NCBI GenBank assembly: GCA_004794655.1
Contig: SMMW01000196.1
Location: 1 to 64,000, forward strand
From: Marisa cornuarietis
Taxonomy: Eukaryota; Mollusca; Gastropoda; Architaenioglossa; Ampullariidae
DNA length: 64,000 nt
Direction of reading: 5' to 3'
Below, one piece after another: positions 48,201 to 59,874 of the stretch. Positions within the stretch are counted from its first letter, which is position 1. Every line of letters begins with the position of its first letter. The notes below the pieces were generated by a model, which saw only the letters and a list, made by a program, of their open reading frames with translations, did no database searches and was not told the DNA's origin. Both the position numbers and the translations under genes were made by a program.

Positions 48201-51200
48201 CGCTAACGCCAAACTTGACATAGCACGGACAGCACGTGGACCACGAAATGTTCGTGCTCCTAAGTATTGCACGAAAGAGACGGGTACAGAGCTCTGCTTC
48301 CACATCCTAACCACAGCCGCCAAGCTTTACATGGGGCCTCGTTATCACGGACAGCACGAGGAGCTTGAAAAATCCATGTTACCATGTCTTACAAGAGACA
48401 CAGAGGTATGCACACTGTGCCACCGCTACACCCTTCCCTGTATTAATCCTTCGAGTGAACTAAACGTAAAGCAATGCGTAAAACTAAGAATTGACCCATG
48501 AATTTCACACTTCACAATAAAAATTGTCAAAATATGTTTAAAATCAGCAGTTGGCAACATCTTCGTCTATATTACACTAAAAAGTCCCGTAATGTGCTTG
48601 AGGTTTTGCTAGATCCCTTTACAAACTTGTTTTATAAACCAGCTTTACTTCGCGAAAGTCAAAACAACGGAATATTGACAAAATGTTAAAAAATCCCGTA
48701 AAGACTTCATTGAAGTAGTAATAAATGAAAACATGCATAATAGACTGTATCATTCAAAGGAACTACTTGATCTTCACTTTTGTATGAAGATCACGGTTGA
48801 TGCTTCATCAAAATATTGCAGGAACAACTTTTCCGGCACCTACATCAACAAGAATAAAGAATATATTATGAATTAAAGGAGTTGGCAGTTAAAGGGTTAA
48901 ATAACCGCTAACGCCAAACTTGACATAGCACGGACAGCACGTGGACCACGAAATGTTCGTGCTCCTAAGTATTGCACGAAAGAGACGGGTACAGAGCGCT
49001 GCTTCCACATCCTAACCACAGCCGCCAAGCTTTACATGGGGCCTCGTTATCACGGACAGCACGAGGAGATTGAAAAACCCATGTTACCATGTCTTACAAG
49101 AGACACAGAGGTATGCACACTGTGCCGCCGCTACACCCTTCCCTCTATTAAGCCTTCGAGTGAACTATACGTAAAGCAATGCGTAAAACTAAGAATTGAC
49201 CCATCAATTTTACACTTCACAATAAAAATTGTCAAACTATGTTTAAAATCAGCGGTTGGCAGCATCTTCGTCTATATTACACTAAACAGTCCCGTTATGT
49301 GCTTGAGATTTTGCTAGATCTCTTTACAAACTTGTTTTATAAACCAGCTTTACTTCGCGACAGTCAAAACAACGGAATATTGACAAAATTTTGACAATCC
49401 CGAATCGATTTTATTGCAGTTTGGTTTGAAACCGTAGAAGAAGGTGTGAACATGCATAATAGACTGTATCATTCAAAGGAACTACTTGATCTTCACTTTT
49501 GTATGAAGATCACGGTTGATGCTTCATCAAAATATTGCAGGAACAACTTTTCCGGCACCTACATCAACAAGAATAAAGAATATATTATGAATTAAAGGAG
49601 TTGGCAGTTAAAGGGTTAAATAACCGCTAACGCCAAACTGGACATAGCACGGACAGCACGTGGACCACGAAATGTTCGTGCTCCTAAGTATTGCACGAAA
49701 GAGACGGGTACAGAGCTCTGCTTCCACATCCTAACCACAGCCGCCAAGCTTTACATGGGGCCTCGTTATCACGGACAGCACGAGGAGCTTGAAAAATCCA
49801 TGTTACCATGTCTTACAAGAGACACAGAGGTATGCACACTGTGCCACCGCTACACCCTTCCCTGTATTAATCCTTCGAGTGAACTAAACGTAAAGCAATG
49901 CGTAAAACTAAGAATTGACCCATGAATTTCACACTTCACAATAAAAATTGTCAAAATATGTTTAAAATCAGCAGTTGGCAGCATCTTCGTCTATATTACA
50001 CTAAACAGTCCCGTAATGTGCTTGAGGTTTTGCTAGATCTCTTTACAAACTTGTTTTATAAACCAGCTTTACTTCGCGACAGTCAAAACAACGGAATATT
50101 GACAAAATTTTGACAATCCCGTAAAGACTTCATTGAAGTTTGTTTAAAATCAGTAGTAATAAATGAAAACATGCATAATAGACTGTATCATTCAAAGGAA
50201 CTACTTGATCTTCACTTTTGTATGAAGATCACGGTTGATGCTTCATCAAAATATTGCAGGAACAACTTTTCCGGCACCTACATCAACAAGAATAAAGAAT
50301 ATAACATGAATTAAAGGAGATGGCAGCTAAAGGGTTAAATAACCGCTAACGCCAAACTTGAGATAACACGGACAGCACGTGGACCACGAAATATTCGTGC
50401 TCATGAGTATTGCACGAAAGAGACGGGTACAGAGCGCTGCTTCCACATTCTAACCATAGCCGCCAAGCTTTACATGGGGCCTCGTTATCACGGACAGCAC
50501 GAGGAGCTTGAAAAATCCATGTTACCATGTCTTACAAGAGACACAGAGGTATGCACACTGTGCCACCGCTACACCCTTCCCTGTATTAATCCTTCGAGTG
50601 AACTATACGTAAAGCAATGCGTAAAACTAAGAATTGACCCATGAATTTCACACTTCACAATAAAAATTGTCAAAATATGTTTAAAATCAGCAGTTGGCAG
50701 CATCTTCGTCTATATTACACTAAACAGTCCCGTAATGTGCTTGAGGTTTTGCTAGATCTCTTTACAAACTTGTTTTATAAACCAGCTTTACTTCGCGACA
50801 GTCAAAACAACGGAATATTGACAAAATTTTGACAATCCCGTAAAGACTTCATTGAAGTTTGTTTAAAATCAGTAGTAATAAATGAAAACATGCATAATAG
50901 ACTGTATCATTCACAGGCACTACTTGATCTTCACTTTTGTATGAAGATCACGTTTGATGCTTCATCAAAATATTGCAGGAACAATTCCGGCACCTACATC
51001 AACAAGAATAAAGAATATAACATGAATTAAAATAGTTGGCAGTTAAAGGGTTAAATAACCGCTAACGCCAAACATGACATAGCACGGACAGCACGTGGAC
51101 CACGAAATGTTCGTGCTCCTAAGTATTGCACGAAAGAGACGGGTACAGAGCTCTGCTTCCACATCCTAACCACAGCCGCCAAGCTTTACATGGGGCCTCG

Positions 51201-51773
51201 TTATCACGGACAGCACGAGGAGCTTGAAAAATCCATGTTACCATGTCTTACAAGAGACACAGAGGTATGCACACTGTGCCACCGCTACACCCTTCCCTGT
51301 ATTAATCCTTCGAGTGAACTAAACGTAAAGCAATGCGTAAAACTAAGAATTGACCCATGAATTGCACACTTCACAATAAAAATTGTCAAAATATGTTTAA
51401 AATCAGCAGTTGGCAGCATCTTCGTCTATATTACACTAAACAGTCCCGTAATGTGCTTGAGGTTTTGCTAGATCTCTTTACAAACTTGTTTTATAAACCA
51501 GCTTTACTTCGCGACAGTCAAAACAACGGAATATTGACAAAATTTTGACAATCCCGTAAAGACTTCATTGAAGTTTGTTTAAAATCAGTAGTAATAAATG
51601 AAAACATGCATAATAGACTGTATCATTCACAGGCACTACTTGATCTTCACTTTTGTATGAAGATCACGTTTGATGCTTTATCAAAATATTGCAGGAACAA
51701 CTTTTCCGGCACCTACATCAACAAGAATAAAGAATATAACATGAATTAAAGGAGTTGGCAGTTAAAGGGTTAA

Positions 51774-52079
51774 ATAACCGCTAACGCCAAACATGACATA
51801 GCACGGACAGCACGTGGACCACGAAATGTTCGTGCTCCTAAGTATTGCACGAAAGAGACGGGTACAGAGCGCTGCTTCCACATCCTAACCACAGCCGCCA
51901 AGCTTTACATGGGGCCTCGTTATCACGGACAGCACGAGGAGCTTGAAAAATCCATGTTACCATGTCTTACAAGAGACACAGAGGTATGCACACTGTGCCA
52001 CCGCTACACCCTTCCCTGTATTAATCCTTCGAGTGAACTATACGTAAAGCAATGCGTAAAACTAAGAATTGACCCATGA
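51774..52079 (+). pseudogene. Satellite B frame 1 (representative unit)
   Basis: A 101-codon stop-free stretch, with its first ATG at 51909. It includes RTARGPRNVRAPKYC, RCFHILTTAAKLYMGPRYHG, then a Cys-rich part (CLTRDTEVCTLCHRYTLPC) and LYVKQCVKLRIDP before TGA. In some other units the TGA reads TCA, and the frame runs on about 45 codons through FTIKIVKICLKSAVGSIFVY to a TAG. The composition is protein-like rather than random, and the CxxC pair with nearby Cys/His could bind metal. No initiation context, signal peptide or known family is recognised. The best reading is a fragment of an unknown gene captured and amplified in the satellite. A functional small protein cannot be excluded. Confidence 0.4.
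51820..51834 (+). other. Conserved hairpin CACGAA-ATG-TTCGTG (representative)
   Basis: A perfect 6-bp stem with a 3-nt loop, repeated in most units. Some carry 'atattcgtg', which breaks one pair. The surrounding 'gcacggacagcacgtggacc' adds further CACG/CGTG complementarity, so a larger fold is possible in RNA or single-stranded DNA. Confidence 0.6.
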
Positions 52080-52468
52080 ATTTCACACTTCACAATAAAA
52101 ATTGTCAAAATATGTTTAAAATCAGCAGTTGGCAGCATCTTCGTCTATATTACACTAAACAGTCCCGTAATGTGCTTGAGGTTTTGCTAGATCTCTTTAC
52201 AAACTTGTTTTATAAACCAGCTTTACTTCGCGACAGTCAAAACAACGGAATATTGACAAAATTTTGACAATCCCGTAAAGACTTCATTGAAGTTTGTTTA
52301 AAATCAGTAGTAATAAATGAAAACATGCATAATAGACTGTATCATTCAAAGGAACTACTTGATCTTCACTTTTGTATGAAGATCACGGTTGATGCTTCAT
52401 CAAAATATTGCAGGAACAACTTTTCCGGCACCTACATCAACAAGAATAAAGAATATAACATGAATTAA
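52076..52468 (+). pseudogene. Satellite B frame 2 with one in-frame TGA (representative unit)
   Basis: It starts at the ATG that overlaps frame 1's stop (ATGA). 63 codons (MNFTLHNKNCQNMFK..., then LLDLFTNLFYKPALLRDSQN) end in TGA at 52265-52267. The same frame then stays open another 66 codons (SRKDFIEVCLKSVV, HSKELLDLHFCMKITVDASS, YINKNKEY) to TAA. The 63-codon part recurs almost unchanged in most units, which follows from array homogenisation and does not by itself prove selection. Frame 1 (TCA form) and frame 2 overlap around 52080-52210. Which one reflects the ancestral protein is unresolved; a frameshift joining them is likely. Confidence 0.35.
52360..52385 (+). other. Conserved hairpin TGATCTTCA / TGAAGATCA (representative)
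   Basis: A 9-bp perfect stem around the 8-nt loop 'cttttgta', present in nearly every unit of satellite B. It lies inside frame 2, so it may reflect coding history, but its stem is conserved even in indel-rich units where the frame is lost. Confidence 0.65.
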
Positions 52469-55400
52469 AGGAGTTGGCAGTTAAAGGGTTAAATAACCGC
52501 TAACGCCAAACTTGACATAGCACGGACAGCACGTGGACCACGAAATGTTCGTGCTCCTAAGTATTGCACGAAAGAGACGGGTACAGAGCGCTGCTTCCAC
52601 ATTCTAACCACAGCCGCCAAGCTTTACATGGGGCCTCGTTATCACGGACAGCACGAGGAGCTTGAAAAATCCATGTTACCATGTCTTACAAGAGACACAG
52701 AGGTATGCACACTGTGCCACCGCTACACCCTTCCCTGTATTAATCCTTCGAGTGAACTAAACGTAAAGCAATGCGTAAAACTAAGAATTGACCCATGAAT
52801 TTCACACTTCACAATAAAAATTGTCAAAATATGTTTAAAATCAGCAGTTGGCAGCATCTTCGTCTATATTACACTAAACAGTCCCGTAATGTGCTTGAGG
52901 TTTTGCTAGATCTCTTTACAAACTTGTTTTATAAACCAGCTTTACTTCGCGACAGTCAAAACAACGGAATATTGACAAAATTTTGACAATCCCGTAAAGA
53001 CTTCATTGAAGTTTGTTTAAAATCAGTAGTAATAAATGAAAACATGCATAATAGACTGTATCATTCACAGGCACTACTTGATCTTCACTTTTGTATGAAG
53101 ATCACGTTTGATGCTTCATCAAAATATTGCAGGAACAACTTTTCCGGCACCTACATCAACAAGAATAAAGAATATAACATGAATTAAAGGAGTTGGCAGT
53201 TAAAGGGTTAAATAACCGCTAACGCCAAACATGACATAGCACGGACAGCACGTGGACCACGAAATGTTCGTGCTCCTAAGTATTGCACGAAAGAGACGGG
53301 TACAGAGCTCTGCTTCCACATCCTAACCACAGCCGCCAAGCTTTACATGGGGCCTCGTTATCACGGACAGCACAAGGAAATTGAAAAATACGTTTCTATG
53401 GCTTACAAGAGACACAGAGGTATGCACACTGTGCCATCGCTACACCCTTCCCTGTATTAATCTTTCGAGTGAACTATACGTAAAGCAATGCGTAAAACTA
53501 AGAATTGACCCATGAATTTCACACTTCACAATAAAAATTGTCAAAATATGTTTAAAATCAGCAGTTGGCAGCATCTTCGTCTATATTACACTAAACAGTC
53601 CCGTAATGTGCTTGAGGTTTTCCTAGATCTCTTTACAAACTTGTTTTATAAACCAGCTTTACTTCGCGACAGTCAAAACAACGGAATATTGACAAAATTT
53701 TGACAATCCCGTAAAGACTTCATTGAAGTTTGTTTAAAATCAGTAGTAATAAATGAAAACATGCATAATAGACTGTATCATTCACAGGCACTACTTGATC
53801 TTCACTTTTGTATGAAGATCACGTTTGATGCTTCATCAAAATATTGCAGGAACAATTCCGGCACCTACATCAACAAGAATAAAGAATATAACATGAATTA
53901 AAATAGTTGGCAGTTAAAGGGTTAAATAACCGCTAACGCCAAACATGACATAGCACGGACAGCATGTGGACCACGAAATGTTCGTGCTCCTAAGTATTGC
54001 ACGAAAGAGACGGGTACATAGCTCTGCTTCCACATCCTAACCACAGCCGCCAAGCTTTACATGGGGCCTCGTTTTCACGGACAGCACGAGGAGCTTGAAA
54101 AATACATGTTTCCGTGGCTTACAAGAGACACAGAGGTATGCACACTGTGCCACCGCTACACCCTTCCCTGTATTAATCCTTCGAGTGAACTATACGTAAA
54201 GCAATGCGTAAAACTAAGAATTGACCCATGAATTTCACACTTCACAATAAAAATTGGCAAAATATGTTTAAAATCAGCAGTTGGCAGCATCTTCGTCTAT
54301 ATTACACTAAACAGTCCCGTAATGTGCTTGAGGTTTTGCTAGATCTCTTTACAAACTTGTTTTATAAACCAGCTTTACTTCGCGACAGTCAAAACAACGG
54401 AATATTGACAAAATTTTGACAATCCCGTAAAGACTTCATTGAAGTTTGTTTAAAATCAGTAGTAATAAATGAAAACATGCATAATAGACTGTATCATTCA
54501 AAGGAACTACTTGATCTTCACTTTTGTATGAAGATCACGGTTGATGCTTCATCAAAATATTGCAGGAACAACTTTTCCGGCACCTACATCAACAAGAATA
54601 AAGAATATATTATGAATTAAAGGAGTTGGCAGTTAAAGGGTTAAATAACCGCTAACGCCAAACTGGACATAGCACGGACAGCACGTGGACCACGAAATGT
54701 TCGTGCTCCTAAGTATTGCACGAAAGAGACGGGTACAGAGCTCTGCTTCCACATCCTAACCACAGCCGCCAAGCTTTACATGGGGCCTCGTTATCACGGA
54801 CAGCACAAGGAAATTGAAAAATACGTTTCTATGGCTTACAAGAGACACAGAGGTATGCACACTGTGCCACCGCTACACCCTTCCCTGTATTAATCCTTCG
54901 AGTGAACTAAACGTAAAGCAATGCGTAAAACTAAGAATTGACCCATGAATTTCACACTTCACAATAAAAATTGTCAAAATATGTTTAAAATCAGCAGTTG
55001 GCAACATCTTCGTCTATATTACACTAAACAGTCCCGTAATGTGCTTGAGGTTTTGCTAGATCCCTTTACAAACTTGTTTTATAAACCAGCTTTACTTCGC
55101 GACAGTCAAAACAACGGAATATTGACAAAATGTTAAAAAATCCCGTAAAGACTTCATTGAAGTAGTAATAAATGAAAACATGCATAATAGACTGTATCAT
55201 TCAAAGGAACTACTTGATCTTCACTTTTGTATGAAGATCACGGTTGATGCTTTATCAAAATATTGCAGGAACAACTTTTCCGGCACCTACATTAACAAGA
55301 ATAAAGAATATATTATGAATTAAAGAAGTTGGCAGTTAAAGGGTTAAATAACCGCTTACGCCAAACATGACATAGCACGGACAGCACGTGGACCACGAAA

Positions 55401-58400
55401 TGTTTGTTCTCCTAAGTATTGCACGAAAGAGACGGGTACAGAGCGCTGCTTCCACATCCTAACCACAGCCGCCAAGCTTTACATGGGGCCTCGTTATCAC
55501 GGACAGCACGAGGAGCTTGAAAAATCCATGTTACCATGTCTTACAAGAGACACAGAGGTATGCACACTGTGCCACCGCTACACCCTTCCCTGTATTAATC
55601 CTTCGAGTGAACTATACGTAAAGCAATGCGTAAAACTAAGAATTGACCCATGAATTTCACACTTCACAATAAAAATTGTCAAAATATGTTTAAAATCAGC
55701 AGTTGGCAGCATCTTCGTCTATATTACACTAAACAGTCCCGTAATGTGCTTGAGGTTTTGCTAGATCTCTTTACAAACTTGTTTTATAAACCAGCTTTAC
55801 TTCGCGACAGTCAAAACAACGGAATATTGACAAAATTTTGACAATCCCGTAAAGACTTCATTGAAGTTTGTTTAAAATCAGTAGTAATAAATGAAAACAT
55901 GCATAATAGACTGTATCATTCAAAGAAACTACTTGATCTTCACTTTTGTATGAAGATCACGGTTGATGCTTCATCAAAATATTGCAGAAACAACTTTTCC
56001 GGCACCTACATCAACAAGAATAAAGAATATATTATGAATTAAAGGAGTTGGCAGTTAAAGGGTTAAATAACCGCTAACGCCAAACATGACATAGCACGGA
56101 CAGCACGTGGACCACGAAATGTTCGTGCTCCTAAGTATTGCACGAAAGAGACGGGTACAGAGCTCTGCTTCCACATCCTAACCACAGCCGCCAAGCTTTA
56201 CATGGGGCCTCGTTATCACGGACAGCACGAGGAGCTTGAAAAATCCATGTTACCATGTCTTACAAGAGACACAGAGGTATGCACACTGTGCCACCGCTAC
56301 ACCCTTCCCTGTATACGTAAAGCAATGCGTAAAACTAAGAATTGACCCATGAATTTCACACTTCACAATAAAAATTGTCAAAATATGTTTAAAATCAGCA
56401 GTTGGCAGCATCTTCGTCTATATTACACTAAACAGTCCCGTAATGTGCTTGAGGTTTTGCTAGATCTCTTTACAAACTTGTTTTATAAACCAGCTTTACT
56501 TCGCGACAGTCAAAACAACGGAATATTGATAAAATTTTGACAATCCCGTAAAGACTTCATTGAAGTTTGTTTAAAATCAGTAGTAATAAATGAAAACATG
56601 CCTAATAGACTGTATCATTCAAAGAAACTACTTGATCTTCACTTTTGTATGAAGATCACGGTTGATGCTTCATCAAAATATTGCACGAACAACTTTTCCG
56701 GCACCTACATCAACAAGAATAAAGAATATATTATGAATTAAAGGAGTTGGCAGTTAAAGGGTTAAATAACCGCTAACGCCAAACTGGACATATCACGGAC
56801 AGCACGTGGACCACGAAATGTTCGTGCTCCTAAGTATTGCACGAAAGAGACGGGTACAGAGCTCTGCTTCCACATCCTAACCACAGCCGCCAAGCTTTAC
56901 ATGGGGCCTCGTTATCACGGACAGCACGAGGAGCTTGAAAAATCCATGTTACCATGTCTTACAAGAGACACAGAGGTATGCACACTGTGCCACCGCTACA
57001 CCCTTCCCTGTATTAATCCTTCGAGTGAACTAAACGTAAAGCAATGCGTAAAACTAAGAATTGACCCATGAATTTCACACTTCACAATAAAAATTGTCAA
57101 AATATGTTTAAAATCAGCAGTTGGCAGCATCTTCGTCTATATTACACTAAACAGTCCCGTAATGTGCTTGAGGTTTTGCTAGATCTCTTTACAAACTTGT
57201 TTTATAAACCAGCTTTACTTCGCGACAGTCAAAACAACGGAATATTGACCAAATTTTGACAATCCCGTAAAGACTTCATTGAAGTTTGTTTAAAATCAGT
57301 AGTAATAAATGAAAACATGCATAATAGACTGTATCATTCAAAGGAACTACTTGATCTTCACTTTTGTATGAAGATCACGGTTGATGCTTCATCAAAATAT
57401 TGCAGGAACAACTTTTCCGGCACCTACATCAACAAGAATAAAGAATATATTATGAATTAAAGGAGTTGGCAGTTAAAGGGTTAAGTAACCGCTAACGCCA
57501 CACTTGACATAGCACGGACAGCACGTGGACCACGAAATGTTCGTTCTCCTAAGTATTGCACGAAAGAGACGGGTACAGAGCGCTTCTTCCACATCCTAAC
57601 CACAGCCGCCAAGCTTTACATGGGGCCTCGTTTTCACGGACAGCACGAGGAGCTTGAAAAATACATGTTTCCGTGGCTTACAAGAGACACAGAGGTATGC
57701 ACACTGTGCCACCGCTACACCCTTCCCTGTATTAATCCTTCGAGTAAACTATACGTAAAGCAATGCGTAAAACTAAGAATTGACCCATGAATTTCACACT
57801 TCACAATAAAAATTGTCAAAATATGTTTAAAATCAGCAGTTGGCAGCATCTTCGTCTATATTACACTAAACAGTCCCGTAATGTGCTTGAGGTTTTGCTA
57901 GATCTCTTTACAAACTTGTTTTATAAACCAGCTTTACTTCGCGACAGTCAAAACAACGGAATATTGACAAAATTTTGACAATCCCGTAAAGACTTCATTG
58001 AAGTTTGTTTAAAATCAGTAGTAATAAATGAAAACATGCATAATAGACTGTATCATTCACAGGCACTACTTGATCTTCACTTTTGTATGAAGATCACGTT
58101 TGATGCTTCATCAAAATATTGCAGGAACAACTTTTCCGGCACCTACATCAACAAGAATAAAGAATATAACATGAATTAAAGGAGTTGGCAGTTAAAGGGT
58201 TAAATAACCGCTAACGCCAAACATGACATAGCACGGACAGCACGTGGACCACGAAATGTTCGTGCTCCTAAGTATTGCACGAAAGAGACGGGTACAGAGC
58301 TCTGCTTCCACATCCTAACCACAGCCGCCAAGCTTTACATGGGGCCTCGTTATCACGGACAGCACAAGGAAATTGAAAAATACGTTTCTATGGCTTACAA

Positions 58401-59674
58401 GAGACACAGAGGTATGCACACTGTGCCATCGCTACACCCTTCCCTGTATTAATCTTTCGAGTGAACTATACGTAAAGCAATGCGTAAAACTAAGAATTGA
58501 CCCATGAATTTCACACTTCACAATAAAAATTGTCAAAATATGTTTAAAATCAGCAGTTGGCAGCATCTTCGTCTATATTACACTAAACAGTCCCGTAATG
58601 TGCTTGAGGTTTTGCTAGATCTCTTTACAAACTTGTTTTATAAACCAGCTTTACTTCGCGACAGTCAAAACAACGGAATATTGACAAAATGTTAAAAAAT
58701 CCTGTAAAGACTTCATTGAAGTAGTAATAAATGAAAACATGCATAATAGACTGTATCATTCAAAGGAACTACTTGATCTTCACTTTTGTATGAAGATCAC
58801 GGTTGATGCTTCATCAAATTATTGCAGGAACAACTTTTCCGGCACCTACATCAACAAGAATAAAGAATATATTATGAATTAAAGGAGTTGGCAGTTAAAG
58901 GGTTAAATAACCGCTAACGACAAACTGGACATAGCACGGACAGCACGTGGACCACGAAATGTTCGTGCTCCTAAGTATTGCACGAAAGAGACGGGTACAG
59001 AGCTCTGCTTCCACATCCTAACCACAGCCGCCAAGCTTTACATGGGGCCTCGTTATCACGGACAGCACGAGGAGCTTGAAAAATCCATGTTACCATGTCT
59101 TACAAGAGACACAGAGGTATGCACACTGTGCCACCGCTACACCCTTCCCTGTATTAATCCTTCGAGTGAACTAAACGTAAAGCAATGCGTAAAACTAAGA
59201 ATTGACCCATGAATTTCACACTTCACAATAAAAATTGTCAAAATATGTTTAAAATCAGCAGTTGGCAACATCTTCGTCTATATTACACTAAACAGTCCCG
59301 TAATGTGCTTGAGGTTTTGCTAGATCCCTTTACAAACTTGTTTTATAAACCAGCTTTACTTCGCGACAGTCAAAACAACGGAATATTGACAAAATGTTGA
59401 AAAATCCCGTAAAGACTTCATTGAAGTAGTAATAAATGAAAACATGCATAATAGACTGTATCATTCAAAGGAACTACTTGATCTTCACTTTTGTATGAAG
59501 ATCACGGTTGATGCTTTATCAAAATATTGCAGGAACAACTTTTCCGGCACCTACATTAACAAGAATAAAGAATATATTATGAATTAAAGAAGTTGGCAGT
59601 TAAAGGGTTAAATAACCGCTTACGCCAAACATGACATAGCACGGACAGCACGTGGACCACGAAATGTTTGTTCT

Positions 59675-59874
59675 ATTCAAAGGAACTACTTGATCTTCAC
59701 TTTTGTATGAAGATCACGGTTGATGCTAATCAAATATTGCAGGAACAACTTTTTGAGCACCTACATCAACAAGAATAAAGAATATATGAATTAAAGGAGT
59801 TGGCAGTTAAAGGGTTAAACCATAACGCCAAACATGATATAGCACGGACAGCACGTGGACCACGAAATGTTTGT
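59675..59874 (+). repeat. ~190-bp partial unit duplication in satellite B
   Basis: The interval between frame-2 starts at 59209 and 60117 is 908 bp instead of ~717. At 59674 'gaaatgtttgttct' jumps to 'attcaaaggaactacttg', replaying the unit end and the next unit start until a second 'gaaatgtttgttct' at 59861-59874. The inserted part has its own indels ('gatgctaatcaaatattgc', 'gggttaaaccataacgcc'). Confidence 0.85.

Larger units (their letters stand above)
51748..52466 (+). repeat. Representative satellite B unit (719 bp)
   Basis: One clean unit from 'aaaggagttggcag' to the next. It contains hairpin 1 (51761-51785, nested GTTA..TAAC and GGTTA..TAACC), hairpin 2 (51820-51834, CACGAA-atg-TTCGTG) and hairpin 3 (52360-52385, TGATCTTCA-8 nt-TGAAGATCA). 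Frame 1 is open 51774-52079 and frame 2 is open 52076-52468 apart from one TGA. It is offered as the reference for the array. Confidence 0.85.
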
